DNA from: Rhodospirillales bacterium
GTDB taxonomy: Bacteria > Pseudomonadota > Alphaproteobacteria > Rhodospirillales > JASLQF01
Assembly (NCBI GenBank): GCA_030744625.1
Contig: JASLQF010000040.1
Span: forward strand, 1-38,675
Length of the DNA: 38,675 bases
Direction: 5' to 3'
Positions 21,773 through 30,369 of this stretch are shown here, in pieces. Below the pieces are notes generated by a model that was given only the letters and a program-made list of their open reading frames with translations, was not told where the DNA came from and searched no databases. The number at the start of each line of letters is the position of its first letter. Position 1 is the stretch's first letter. The translations under genes were made by a program, and so were the position numbers.

Positions 21773-22714
21773 TCAGAGCGTCTTCAGAAAATCCTCGATA
21801 TCCCGGGGGGCGCCGAGCGACACGCACGACAGACCCCGGTCGATGCGCCGGACCAGACCGCACAGGACCTTGCCGGTGCCCAGTTCGACGAAAGCCTCCA
21901 CCCCCTTCTCCTTCATGTAAAGCACGCTCTCGCGCCAACGCACCGTACCGGTGACCTGTTCCACCAGGAGTTCGCGGATTTCATCGGGCTCCGTCACTTC
22001 GGCGGCGCGCACGTTGGCGATCAGGGGTACCTCCGGCGCAGCCATCTCGACCTCGGCCAGGGCGCCGGCCATGACGTCGGCCGCCGGGGCCATGAGGGCG
22101 CAATGAAAAGGGGCGCTCACGGGCAGCATGATGGCGCGCTTGGCGCCGTGGTCGGCGGCGATTTCCAGGACCCTTTCGATGGCGGTCCGGGCGCCGCTGA
22201 CCACCACCTGTCCCGGCGCGTTGTCGTTGGCGGCCGTGCACACCTCGCCCTCGGCGGCTTCCTCGGCGACGGCGCGGGCATCATCCAGATCGAGCCCGAG
22301 AAGCGCCGCCATGGCGCCCTCGCCCACCGGCACCGCGTCCTGCATGGCGCGACCGCGCGTCCGTACCAGGCGCGCCGCGTCGGGCAAGGTCAGGGCGCCG
22401 GCCGCAACCAGGGCCGAATATTCGCCGAGCGAATGGCCGGCCACGAAACGGCTGGCGGCACCGACGTGGATGCCGCCGTCCTCGGCGAGCACGCGGGTCA
22501 CGGCCATGCTCACCGCCAGCAGGGCCGGTTGGGTGTTCTCGGTAAGCGTCAGGTCCTCTTCCGGCCCCTCGAACATGAGGCGCGAGAGGTGATGGTTCAA
22601 GGCGTCGTCCACCTCTTCGAAGGCGTGCCGGGCGGCGGCGAAGGCGCCCGCCAGTTCCTTGCCCATGCCGACGGCCTGCGAGCCCTGGCCCGGAAAGACG
22701 AACGTGCGGATCAT
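21773..22714 (-). CDS. fabD: Malonyl-CoA:ACP transacylase
   Basis: From ATG 22714 (MIRTFVFPGQGSQAVGMG) this is 313 residues. The upstream in-frame ATG at 22792 lies inside promoter sequence and adds residues foreign to the family. Catalytic Ser95 lies in VAGHSLGEYSAL, and the active-site His in SAPFHCALM. ENTQPALLAVSMA and TRGRAMQ are also conserved. It loads malonate onto ACP. It is first in the minus-strand fab cluster and divergent from rpsF. Confidence 0.96.
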   Translation of the reverse strand: MIRTFVFPGQGSQAVGMGKELAGAFAAARHAFEEVDDALNHHLSRLMFEGPEEDLTLTENTQPALLAVSMAVTRVLAEDGGIHVGAASRFVAGHSLGEYSALVAAGALTLPDAARLVRTRGRAMQDAVPVGEGAMAALLGLDLDDARAVAEEAAEGEVCTAANDNAPGQVVVSGARTAIERVLEIAADHGAKRAIMLPVSAPFHCALMAPAADVMAGALAEVEMAAPEVPLIANVRAAEVTEPDEIRELLVEQVTGTVRWRESVLYMKEKGVEAFVELGTGKVLCGLVRRIDRGLSCVSLGAPRDIEDFLKTL

Positions 22715-22752
22715 CACTCTTTGTCCCCGTTGGTGGGCGATGGCGGGCCACA

Positions 22753-22780
22753 AGTGAACGGTCAACCGGGTCCCTGTCAA
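22753..22780 (-). promoter_or_regulatory. Candidate fabD promoter
   Basis: On the minus strand a perfect -35 word TTGACA (22780-22775) is followed after 16 bases by a weak -10, TTCACT (22758-22753), about 40 bases before the fabD start. Confidence 0.3.
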
Positions 22781-22786
22781 GCGCCC

Positions 22787-22814
22787 TTGCACGGCATTTC
22801 CGATTGTGTATAGT
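22787..22814 (+). promoter_or_regulatory. Sigma-70-type promoter of the rpsF operon
   Basis: TTGCAC (22787-22792), a 16-base spacer and TATAGT (22809-22814) form a good promoter. Transcription would start near 22821, giving a leader of about 100 bases before rpsF. Confidence 0.6.
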
Positions 22815-22833
22815 GCGCGGCTTCCATCTCCTT

Positions 22834-22851
22834 GCCGGACAGAGGTCCGGC
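22834..22851 (+). promoter_or_regulatory. Leader hairpin of the rpsF mRNA
   Basis: GCCGGAC (22834-22840) pairs perfectly with GTCCGGC (22845-22851) around AGAG, followed by TATGCTCCGAACGGCGCC. S6:S18 complexes are known to bind a structured leader of their own mRNA in many bacteria. Whether this hairpin is that motif is inference. Confidence 0.35.
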
Positions 22852-22919
22852 TATGCTCCGAACGGCGCCATGGTCGACGCTTGGCCGGCGGAGTTGAGAC
22901 AAGCCAAAGGGAGTGACAA

Positions 22920-23450
22920 TTGGCTTATTACGAACACGTGTTTATCGCGCGCCAGGACGTTTCCGCGCCCCAGGTCGACGGCCTTACCGAGGACTTCTCG
23001 AAGCTCATCGAGGAGCAAGGCGGCAAGGTGACGAAGAAGGAATACTGGGGACTGCGCAGCCTCGCCTATAAGATCAGAAAAAACCGCAAGGGACACTATG
23101 TCCTCATGAATCTCGACGCGGCGCCCGACGCCGTCCTCGAAATGGAGCGCCAGATGCGTCTCAACGAGGACGTGCTGCGCTATCTCACGATCAGGGTCGA
23201 TGAGCTGGAGGAGGGCCCGTCGGTGATCATGCAGCGCGGCTCGGGACGCGACGAGCGCCCACGGCGTGGCGGACGCGACGACCGCCATCAGCGCCCCGCC
23301 AGGGACGCCGCTCCCGCCCCTGATCAAACCAGCCGCGACGACGCCGCAAATGGGAAGGGCGAGGACAAGGCGCCGGCGGATGACAAGGCGCCAGCGGATG
23401 ACAAGGCGCTGGCGGATGATAACGCGGCCGTTGAAGGAGACGACAAATGA
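22920..23450 (+). CDS. rpsF: Ribosomal protein S6 with extended repetitive tail
   Basis: The start is TTG at 22920 with GGGAG seven bases before it, and no ATG fits. The S6 fold (residues 1-100) is clear: [82 protein letters not shown]. It binds S18 on the 30S platform. From about residue 105 it has a long charged tail with basic [20 protein letters not shown] first, then three tandem DKAPAD-type repeats and an acidic end. At 176 residues it is much longer than the usual 95-135. The stop overlaps the rpsR start as ATGA. Confidence 0.96.
   Translation: MAYYEHVFIARQDVSAPQVDGLTEDFSKLIEEQGGKVTKKEYWGLRSLAYKIRKNRKGHYVLMNLDAAPDAVLEMERQMRLNEDVLRYLTIRVDELEEGPSVIMQRGSGRDERPRRGGRDDRHQRPARDAAPAPDQTSRDDAANGKGEDKAPADDKAPADDKALADDNAAVEGDDK
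23364..23417 (+). repeat. Three 18-base tandem repeats inside rpsF
   Basis: The units at 23364-23381, 23382-23399 and 23400-23417 (GACAAGGCGCCGGCGGAT with one-base changes) encode the [12 protein letters not shown] repeats. A decayed fourth copy follows. In-frame repeats like this can vary in number between strains. Confidence 0.85.
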
Positions 23451-23716
23451 GGCCCCCCTCCAGAGGCGCGCCGAAGGGCCGCGACGACGGCCGCCGGCGG
23501 CCATTTTTCCGGCGCCAGAAATCGTGCCCGTTTTCCGGGCCGCGGGCGCCCAAGATAGACCACAAGGACATCAGGCTCTTGCAGAGGTTCGTGTCGGAGC
23601 GCGGCAAGATCGTGCCCAGCCGCATCACCGCGGTGTCGGCCAAGAAACAGCGGGTTTTGGCCAAGGCCATCAAGAGGGCGCGCTTCCTCGCCCTGCTGCC
23701 TTACGTCCTCAAGTAG
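23447..23716 (+). CDS. rpsR: Ribosomal protein S18
   Basis: The 89-residue basic protein has [39 protein letters not shown] and [23 protein letters not shown], the S18 core. It partners S6 on the 30S platform. Its ATG overlaps the rpsF stop (ATGA), so translation is coupled, which keeps S6 and S18 in balance. The single Cys in KSCPFS is usual for S18 proteins of the zinc-free type. Confidence 0.97.
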   Translation: MRPPSRGAPKGRDDGRRRPFFRRQKSCPFSGPRAPKIDHKDIRLLQRFVSERGKIVPSRITAVSAKKQRVLAKAIKRARFLALLPYVLK

Positions 23717-23794
23717 CGGCGACGTCGGCACCGGGCGCCCTTGATCGGAGGCCCCGGCCGCGCCTCCCGGCGAGACGCCACCAGGAGATTACGG

Positions 23795-24763
23795 ATGTCG
23801 ACCCAGATGCTGATCGCCTTGGGTCTTGGCGGCTTGAGCGCGTTGGTCTCGATGGCCTTTCTCGGCGGTTGGCCGGGCGGGCTGCTCGTCGTCTATCTGG
23901 CGCCCTTGCCCCTGTTCCTGGCCGGACTGGGCGGCGGCGCCTCGGCGGCGACGGTGGCCGGAGCGACCGGGATCATGACCGCCGGCCTGATCGGCGGCGT
24001 CATGGCGGCCGGGGTCTTCGGGCTGGTCCACGCCTTGCCGGCCTGGTTGGTTGTCCGTCAGGCTCTTTTGCGGCGGCCGGCCCCCGATGGCACCACGACG
24101 TGGTTTCCCGCCGGCCATAACCTGTGCTGGCTGGGAGCGCTCGGCGCCGCGCTCCTGTTGGTGGCGGCAATGGCCAGCTGGGGCGCCGGGACATCGGTAA
24201 GCAAAGTCATTTCAACCGGCCTCGAGCGCGGCGTCGCCGGATTCATGCCCAACCTGTCGGCGGCGCAACGCCAGGAATTCGTCGGCTTCATGACACCCTT
24301 CTTCGCGGGCGGGCTGGGCACGTCGTGGATGATCATGACAGTGGTCAACGCCACCCTCGCCCAGGGGATTCTGGTAAGCATGGACCGCAACCTGAGGCCG
24401 AGCCCGCGTCTCGCCGATCTCGAGCTGACCGGCTGGTTCGCCTGGGCCTTGGCGGGGGCCGCCGCCACGGCCCTGCTCGGGGCATTGCTGGGAGCCCCCG
24501 AATTGAAGTATATCGGGCGCAATCTGGTGATAATCCTGACCGTGCCCTATATTTTTCTGGGGCTGGCGGTGCTCCATGCCTTGGCACGCCGGCTGTCGTT
24601 CCCTGGAACCTTTCTGGCTGTTTTTTATATCGTTTTGGTCTATTTCGTTTTGAACAACTCGGGCGGGGTCTTCATTCTTCTCGCGGCGACGGGGATGATC
24701 GAGGACTGGGCCGGACTGCGCGCACGCTTTGCCGGGCGCCACGACAATCGGGAGAACGAGTGA
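23795..24763 (+). CDS. DUF2232 (YybS-like) membrane protein
   Basis: From ATG 23795 (GGAGATTACGG before it) this is 322 residues with about eight hydrophobic segments, starting [20 protein letters not shown]. The in-frame ATG at 23741 lacks a binding site and would add a basic stretch. [16 protein letters not shown] Gly/Ala helices and a central segment ([23 protein letters not shown]) match the DUF2232 family. That family sits between rpsR and rplI in many alphaproteobacteria. Its function is unknown; the fold resembles small-molecule transporter membrane components. Its TGA overlaps the rplI ATG. Confidence 0.85.
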   Translation: MSTQMLIALGLGGLSALVSMAFLGGWPGGLLVVYLAPLPLFLAGLGGGASAATVAGATGIMTAGLIGGVMAAGVFGLVHALPAWLVVRQALLRRPAPDGTTTWFPAGHNLCWLGALGAALLLVAAMASWGAGTSVSKVISTGLERGVAGFMPNLSAAQRQEFVGFMTPFFAGGLGTSWMIMTVVNATLAQGILVSMDRNLRPSPRLADLELTGWFAWALAGAAATALLGALLGAPELKYIGRNLVIILTVPYIFLGLAVLHALARRLSFPGTFLAVFYIVLVYFVLNNSGGVFILLAATGMIEDWAGLRARFAGRHDNRENE

Positions 24764-25434
24764 TGGAAGTCATCCTTTTGGAACGCATCGAAAAGCTCGG
24801 ACAGATGGGCGACGTGGTCTCGGTCAAGGCCGGGTACGCGCGCAACTTCCTGCTTCCCCGGAACAAGGCGTTGCGGGCGACCGAGGAAAACCGCAAGAGC
24901 TTCGACGCGCGGCGCACCCAATTGGAGGCCGCCAACGTCAAGCACCGGGAAGAAGCGGCGGCGATAGGAGAGAAGTTCGAGAGATTGTCGGTGGTCCTGG
25001 TCCGCCAGGCGGGCGAGGCCGGACAGCTCTATGGCTCGGTCAAGGCCCGCGACATCGCCGAGAAGGTGACGGAGGCCGGCTTCACGGTGGAACGCCGCCA
25101 GATCATGCTCGACAGGCCCATCAAGGCGGTCGGCCTGTACGACTTGCGCGTCAACCTGCACCCGGAAGTGGCGGTGACGGTCAAGGCCAACATCGCCCGT
25201 TCCGAGGAAGAGGCCAAAATTCAGGCGGAAACGGGCCGGGCCGTCATCCACCAGGAGGAGGAAGAGCCGTTCCAGGAGGAGGCCGCGCCACCCGCGGCGG
25301 GGAAGGCCGAGGGCACCGAGGAAGTCGGGGAAGAGTCCCCCGTCGAGGCCGACGCGGCGGCCCCCGAGGCGCCACCCGCCGAGCCTTCCGAAGACGGCGA
25401 CACCGAGGCGGCCTCGGGCGACAAGTCGGAATAG
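24763..25434 (+). CDS. rplI: Ribosomal protein L9 with long acidic tail
   Basis: The 223-residue protein starts [32 protein letters not shown], the N-terminal L9 domain. The long connecting helix and a C-terminal domain ([39 protein letters not shown]) follow. L9 usually ends near residue 150. Here about 65 residues of Glu-, Ala- and Pro-rich sequence follow ([20 protein letters not shown] and onward). The ATG overlaps the upstream stop (TGATG), so it is translationally coupled. L9 binds 23S rRNA near L1 and extends from the 50S. Confidence 0.96.
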   Translation: MEVILLERIEKLGQMGDVVSVKAGYARNFLLPRNKALRATEENRKSFDARRTQLEAANVKHREEAAAIGEKFERLSVVLVRQAGEAGQLYGSVKARDIAEKVTEAGFTVERRQIMLDRPIKAVGLYDLRVNLHPEVAVTVKANIARSEEEAKIQAETGRAVIHQEEEEPFQEEAAPPAAGKAEGTEEVGEESPVEADAAAPEAPPAEPSEDGDTEAASGDKSE

Positions 25435-25476
25435 ACTGGCGCGACAGCGGCGCGGCCCCCTCCCGTGCCGCGTCAC

Positions 25477-25499
25477 CCGGGCGACGCCCTGTTGCCCGG
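25477..25499 (+). terminator. Candidate terminator after rplI
   Basis: CCGGGC (25477-25482) pairs with GCCCGG (25494-25499), extended by AC/GT past one mismatch. An AT-rich run with AAATTTGTTATT follows within about 15 bases. It is placed correctly after the ribosomal operon, but there is no pure U-tract. Confidence 0.4.
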
Positions 25500-25588
25500 C
25501 CATCAAATTTGTTATTATTAGGTGACCGCCTCTTGGCAGGACGCGCGCGCGACCCGTCTCCGTCCGCGCAGCTTTCGTGGTGCAAGGA

Positions 25589-25598
25589 GGGGGGGGGG
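25589..25598 (+). repeat. Ten-G tract in the ribosome-binding site of the next gene
   Basis: The AAGGAGG site merges into an uninterrupted run of ten G, followed by AA and the ATG at 25600. Slippage would change the spacing between ribosome-binding site and start. Confidence 0.8.
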
Positions 25599-25599
25599 A

Positions 25600-26838
25600 A
25601 TGCTGGTCGCCAAATACCTCGATAAAATCATCAGGGTTGGCACCCTGACCGTCGTTGACGCCCACGGGAAAACGCATCGCTTCGAGGGAACCGAGGGGCC
25701 GGCCGTCACTGTGCGCCTGCACGACAAGGCGCTTCACTGGAAACTCTTCTTCGACCCGCAGCTCTACGCCGGCGAGGCGTTTACGGACGGCAACCTGACC
25801 ATCGTCGGCGGCAGCATTTACGACTTCCTCGAACTCGTCAGCATGAACATGGCGAGCGTCGAAACCCCGCTCGTGCAACGGATGGCGCTTTGGGGCTACA
25901 AGATGGCGCGGCGTCTGCACCAGTACAACCCGGCCCGCCGCGCCCGCAAGAACGCCGCCCATCACTACGATCTTTCAGGGCAGCTTTACGACCTCTTCCT
26001 CGACGCCGACAAGCAGTACTCCTGCGCCTATTTCGCCGGCGGCAACGACGACCTCGATACCGCCCAGGCGGACAAGATGCGCCACATCGCCGCCAAACTT
26101 TTGCTGGAGCCCGGCCACAAGGTGCTCGACATCGGATCGGGCTGGGGCGGGTTGGCGATTTACCTGGCCCGCGAGATGGGCGTCGACGTCACCGGCCTGA
26201 CCCTGTCGGAAGAACAGCTCAAGGTGGCCGAGGCGAGCGCCCGCGAGGCCGGGCTGGAAGATCGCGTGCGCTTCAAGTTGCGCGACTACCGCGAGGAGAC
26301 GGGCTCCTACGACCGCATCGTCTCGGTGGGCATGTTCGAGCACGTGGGCGTCAATCACTTCGGCACGTACTTCGCCAAGGTGCGCGAGCTTTTGACAGAC
26401 GACGGAGTGATGCTGCTGCACACCATCGGCTATATGGACGGCCCCAGCGCCACCGATCCCTGGATTCGCAAGTACATCTTCCCCGGCGGCTACATCCCGG
26501 CACTCTCGGAGATCGCCGCCTCCATGGAAAAGACGGCGTTGTGGACGACCGATATCGAGGTCCTGCGCCTCCACTACGCCGACACCATGCGCCACTGGCG
26601 GCGGCGCTTCCTGGCGCGGCGGGCCGATGCCGAGGCCCTCTATGACGAGCGCTTCTGCCGCATGTGGGAATATTACCTGGCTTGCAGCGAAATCGGCTTC
26701 CGCCACCTCGGAAACGTGGTCTTCCAGATTCAGTTGGCGAAGCGCCAGGAAGCGGTGCCGCTGACCCGCGACTATATCGCCCGGGCGTGGGATGGCGCCA
26801 AGAGGAGTGGCCGTCCCAGCGACCGCGAAGCGGCGTGA
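25600..26838 (+). CDS. Cyclopropane-fatty-acyl-phospholipid synthase family methyltransferase
   Basis: From ATG 25600 this is 412 residues, and the in-frame upstream ATG at 25522 has no support. An N-terminal SCP2-like domain carries KALHWKLFFDPQLYAGEAFTDG, followed by AAHHYDLSGQLYDLFLDADKQYSCAYF. The S-adenosylmethionine loop is VLDIGSGWGGLAIYLA, then VTGLTLSEEQL, VGMFEHVGVNHF and a C-terminal YADTMRHWRRRF with EYYLACSEIGFRHL. The family adds a methylene or methyl group to double bonds of membrane phospholipid acyl chains. The Cfa pattern is complete. It stands alone between rplI and dnaB, with 110 bases before dnaB. Confidence 0.93.
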   Translation: MLVAKYLDKIIRVGTLTVVDAHGKTHRFEGTEGPAVTVRLHDKALHWKLFFDPQLYAGEAFTDGNLTIVGGSIYDFLELVSMNMASVETPLVQRMALWGYKMARRLHQYNPARRARKNAAHHYDLSGQLYDLFLDADKQYSCAYFAGGNDDLDTAQADKMRHIAAKLLLEPGHKVLDIGSGWGGLAIYLAREMGVDVTGLTLSEEQLKVAEASAREAGLEDRVRFKLRDYREETGSYDRIVSVGMFEHVGVNHFGTYFAKVRELLTDDGVMLLHTIGYMDGPSATDPWIRKYIFPGGYIPALSEIAASMEKTALWTTDIEVLRLHYADTMRHWRRRFLARRADAEALYDERFCRMWEYYLACSEIGFRHLGNVVFQIQLAKRQEAVPLTRDYIARAWDGAKRSGRPSDREAA

Positions 26839-26948
26839 TACGTCCGATCCCGGCGTTTTCTTCAAGCCCGAAAATTACCTTTTTATCCTCATTATCCCCG
26901 TAAGTAACATGCGGGGAGGCCCTCCAATCTGCTCTAGTCTCGCCAACC

Positions 26949-28463
26949 ATGGTGACCACGGCCATCCCGCCATCGCTCGTCGAGCCCCAAGACACCGCGC
27001 CAGTCGGCGGCGCCGCGCTGCGGGTACAGCCCCACAACGTCGAGGCCGAGAAAGCGCTGCTCGGCGCCATCTTCGCCAACCGCCGTGCCTACGAGAAAGT
27101 GGCGGATTTCCTGCGTCCCGAGCACTTCGCCGTGGCCGAGCACGGACGCATATTCGAAGCCTGCATGGTCCTCATCGAGCGCGGCCAGATCGCCGACCCG
27201 GTAACCCTGAAGAACTTCTTCGAAGCGGAGCAAAGCCTGGCCGAGATCGGCGGCCCCGCCTATCTCGCCGAGCTCGCGCTGTCGGCGGTCACCATCATCA
27301 ACGCAGGCGAATACGGGCGCATCGTCTACGACCTCTATCTCAGGCGCCAGCTCATCGAACTCGGCGAGGACGTGGTCAACGACGCTTACGCCGGCGATAT
27401 CGAGGAGACGGCGCCCGAGCAGATCGAAAAGGCCGAGCAACGCCTTTACGATCTCGCCGCCAGTGGCGAATACGAAGGCGGATTCGAGGATTTCCGCACC
27501 TCGCTCATCAGCGCCGTCGAGTTGGCCCAGGTGGCGCACCAGCGGGACGGCAAGCTCAGCGGTGTCCTCACCGGGCTCAGGGACCTCGACAAGAAGCTCG
27601 GCGGCCAGCACGCATCTGACCTTCTGGTGCTGGCCGGCCGGCCGTCCATGGGCAAGACGGCGCTGGCCACCAACATCGCCTACAACGCGGCGCGCGCTTA
27701 CAAGAACACCGACGGCGCCGAGGGCGCCGTGGTCGGGTTCTTCTCCCTGGAGATGTCGGCCGAGCAGTTGGCGACGCGGATTCTGTCCGAGCAGATCGAA
27801 GTCTCCTCCGACCGCATCCGCAAGGGCGATCTTTCCAATGACGACTTTGCGCGCTTCGCCCAAGTCAGCCAGACCATGTACGACCTGCCCATCTTCATCG
27901 ACGATTCGCCGGCCCTCTCGGCAAGCCAGCTCAGGACCCGGGCGCGGCGGCTCAAGCGCGTCCACGGCCTTGGCCTGATCGTCGTCGATTACCTGCAGCT
28001 CATGAGCCCGGGCCCCGGCGTGCGCCGCGACAATCGCGTCCAGGAGGTCTCCGAGATCACCCGCGGCCTGAAGACGCTTGCCAAGGAGCTGGACGTGCCG
28101 GTGCTGGCGCTCTCCCAACTCAGCCGCGCCGTCGAGCAGCGCGAGGACAAGCGCCCGCAACTCTCCGACCTTCGCGAATCGGGGTCCATCGAGCAGGACT
28201 CCGACGTGGTCATGTTCATCTACCGCGAGCAATACTACCTGGAGCGCGCCGAGCCCCAGCACCGCGCCGACGAATCCATGGAGCGCTACGCCGAGCGCCA
28301 CGCCGCCTGGCAGCAGCGCTGCGAAGAGGCCCACAACAAGTCCGAAGTGATCATCGCCAAGCAACGCCATGGTCCCGTCGGCAAGGTGCATCTGCTGTTC
28401 GAGGGCGAATTCACGCGCTTCCGCGACCTCGAGACCCGCCTCGACGAAGACCGCCGCTATTGA
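26949..28463 (+). CDS. dnaB: Replicative DNA helicase
   Basis: The 504-residue protein has an N-terminal primase-binding domain (PHNVEAEKALLGAIFANRRAYEKV, DPVTLKNFFE). After the linker comes the RecA-like ring ATPase: Walker A in AGRPSMGKTALATNIA, Walker B in LGLIVVDYLQLM, and the arginine-finger region VLALSQLSRAVEQREDKRPQLSDLRESGSIEQDSDVVMF. The C-terminal KHRHGPVG-like segment is present as KQRHGPVGKVHLLFEGEFTRF. It unwinds DNA at the fork. No intein or insertion is seen. It is followed 10 bases later by alr. Its start has no strong ribosome-binding sequence. Confidence 0.97.
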   Translation: MVTTAIPPSLVEPQDTAPVGGAALRVQPHNVEAEKALLGAIFANRRAYEKVADFLRPEHFAVAEHGRIFEACMVLIERGQIADPVTLKNFFEAEQSLAEIGGPAYLAELALSAVTIINAGEYGRIVYDLYLRRQLIELGEDVVNDAYAGDIEETAPEQIEKAEQRLYDLAASGEYEGGFEDFRTSLISAVELAQVAHQRDGKLSGVLTGLRDLDKKLGGQHASDLLVLAGRPSMGKTALATNIAYNAARAYKNTDGAEGAVVGFFSLEMSAEQLATRILSEQIEVSSDRIRKGDLSNDDFARFAQVSQTMYDLPIFIDDSPALSASQLRTRARRLKRVHGLGLIVVDYLQLMSPGPGVRRDNRVQEVSEITRGLKTLAKELDVPVLALSQLSRAVEQREDKRPQLSDLRESGSIEQDSDVVMFIYREQYYLERAEPQHRADESMERYAERHAAWQQRCEEAHNKSEVIIAKQRHGPVGKVHLLFEGEFTRFRDLETRLDEDRRY

Positions 28464-28473
28464 GAGCCCGGCC

Positions 28474-29589
28474 ATGTCGGAGCCTTCGCACGCCGGCGCC
28501 ATCCTGACCATCGATCTCGGCGCCATTGCCGCCAACTACCGGCTGCTCAGGGAAATGGTGCCGGGCGCCGAGTGCGCGTGCGTCGTCAAGGCCGACGCCT
28601 ACGGGCTTGGCATGGACCGGGTGGCTCCGGCCCTGGCCGCCGCCGGGTGCCGGACCTTCTTCGTCGCCCAGACCGGCGAGGGAATCGCGCTGAGGAACCG
28701 TCTGCCCGAGGCTACCATCCACGTGCTCAACGGATTGGCTGGCGCCGACCCACGGGACTTCACCGACCACAACCTCGTCCCCGTGCTCAACAACCTCGCC
28801 GAGATCGAAGCGTGGGCGCGCTTCTGCCGCGAGCGCGGTACCGCGTTCGCCACCGACATCCACGCCGACACGGCGATGTCGCGCCTCGGCCTGACCGGCC
28901 AGGACGTGGCCCTCTTGGCCGCCGAGCCGGGGCTTGCCAAGGGCATATCCGTTTCCCATGTGATGAGTCATCTGGCCTGCGCCGAGGAACAGGACAACCC
29001 TCTCAATGGCCGGCAGCTCGCGGCCTTCGGAGGGGCCCTGGCGGCGCTGCCACCGGCCTTGTCCGGGAAGGCCTCGCTGGCCAACTCTTCCGCCATCTTC
29101 CTGGGCTCCGATTACCATTTCGACATGGTGCGCGCCGGGGCCGCGCTGTATGGCATCGCGCCGGTCGCGGGCCAGCCCAATCCGATGGCGCAAGTCGTTA
29201 GTTTACAAGGAAAAATCCTGCAAGTCCGCGAGATTGACACCCCCCAGACCGTTGGCTATGGTGCGACCCACCGGGCGGCCCGGAAGGAGAAAATCGCCAC
29301 CGTCGCCGTGGGCTACGCCGATGGGTACTTGCGCAGTCTGAGCAACAGCGGCGGCGGTTACATCGGCGGCATCCGGGCACCAGTGGTGGGACGCGTTTCC
29401 ATGGACCTGACGACCCTCGACGTTTCCAGCGTCCCCGACGACCAGGCCCGCCCGGGGGCGTTGGTCGAACTGATCGGCCCCCACAACCCCATCGACCAGG
29501 TCGCCGCCGACGCCGGCACCATCGCCTACGAGATACTGACCAGCCTTGGGTCGCGCTACCACCGGGTTTACACCGGGGGCGGCGGCTGA
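28474..29589 (+). CDS. alr: Alanine racemase
   Basis: From ATG 28474 this is 371 residues starting MSEPSHAGAILTIDLGAI. The PLP lysine is Lys39 in CVVKADAYGLG. The second catalytic base is Tyr in VGYGATHRA. HADTAMSRLG, SNSSA-type ANSSAIFLG, MVRAGAALYG and VAVGYADGYLR are conserved, as is the C-terminal GRVSMDLTTLDV. It makes D-alanine for peptidoglycan. It starts 10 bases after dnaB, and the mlaE-like gene starts 6 bases after its stop, so dnaB-alr-mlaEF is likely one transcript. Confidence 0.96.
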   Translation: MSEPSHAGAILTIDLGAIAANYRLLREMVPGAECACVVKADAYGLGMDRVAPALAAAGCRTFFVAQTGEGIALRNRLPEATIHVLNGLAGADPRDFTDHNLVPVLNNLAEIEAWARFCRERGTAFATDIHADTAMSRLGLTGQDVALLAAEPGLAKGISVSHVMSHLACAEEQDNPLNGRQLAAFGGALAALPPALSGKASLANSSAIFLGSDYHFDMVRAGAALYGIAPVAGQPNPMAQVVSLQGKILQVREIDTPQTVGYGATHRAARKEKIATVAVGYADGYLRSLSNSGGGYIGGIRAPVVGRVSMDLTTLDVSSVPDDQARPGALVELIGPHNPIDQVAADAGTIAYEILTSLGSRYHRVYTGGGG

Positions 29590-29595
29590 GCGTCC

Positions 29596-30369
29596 ATGAA
29601 GATACTGCAACACATCGGGCGCATCTTCCTGGCCTTTCTGGCGACGGTGGGACGCCTGGCTCCGTTCATGGGGAGCGCCGCGGTCCATTGCGTGCGCCCG
29701 CCCTTTTATCCCCGGACCGTGCTGCGCCACATGGTGGAGATCGGTTATTACTCGCTCCCCGTGGTCGGCCTGACCGCCATCTTCGCGGGCATGGTCCTGG
29801 CCCTGCAAAGCTACACCGGGTTCGCCCGTTTCTCGGCGGAAGGCGCCATCGCCAACGTCGTCGTGCTGTCCATAACGCGCGAACTCGGCCCGGTGCTGGC
29901 CGGCCTCATGGTGGCGGGGCGCATCGGCGCTTCCCTGGCCGCCGAGATCGGCACCATGCGGGTTACCGAACAGATCGACGCGCTGACCACGCTGTCGACC
30001 AACCCCATGAAGTACCTGGTGGCGCCGCGCATCATCGCCGGCCTCGTGATGTTTCCCTTCCTGGTCCTCGTCGCCGACGTCATCGGCGTCTACGGCGGCT
30101 ATCTGGTGGCCGTCTACAAGCTCGGCTTCAATCCCGCCAACTACCTGCAGCGTACCTATGAGTTCCTGCAGGCCGAGGACGTCAACTCAGGCCTCGTCAA
30201 GGCCGCCGTCTTCGGTGTCATCGTCACCCTGATGGGGTGCTACCACGGCTATCATTCGAAGGGCGGCGCCCAAGGTGTCGGCAAGGCGACCACCAACGCC
30301 GTGGTTTCCGCCCCCATTCTCATCTTGTCCTTCGATTACATTCTCACGGAAATGTTCTTCGCCCGATGA
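29596..30369 (+). CDS. mlaE: MlaE-family ABC transporter permease
   Basis: The 257-residue membrane protein has five or so hydrophobic segments and the MlaE signatures: VGLTAIFAGMVLALQSYTGFARF, LSITRELGPVLAGLMVAGRIGASLAAEIGTMRVTEQIDAL and the final NAVVSAPILILSFDYILTEMFF. In the Mla system the permease and MlaF ATPase move phospholipid between the membranes, with the MlaD substrate-binding ring. No mlaD, mlaC or mlaB follows here, so those partners must be elsewhere. Its TGA overlaps the next ATG (ATGA). Confidence 0.93.
   Translation: MKILQHIGRIFLAFLATVGRLAPFMGSAAVHCVRPPFYPRTVLRHMVEIGYYSLPVVGLTAIFAGMVLALQSYTGFARFSAEGAIANVVVLSITRELGPVLAGLMVAGRIGASLAAEIGTMRVTEQIDALTTLSTNPMKYLVAPRIIAGLVMFPFLVLVADVIGVYGGYLVAVYKLGFNPANYLQRTYEFLQAEDVNSGLVKAAVFGVIVTLMGCYHGYHSKGGAQGVGKATTNAVVSAPILILSFDYILTEMFFAR

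Noticed and set aside
26934..28535. A 533-residue minus-strand frame opposite dnaB
   Set aside because: It is antisense to a fully conserved dnaB and lacks any domain or ribosome-binding site.
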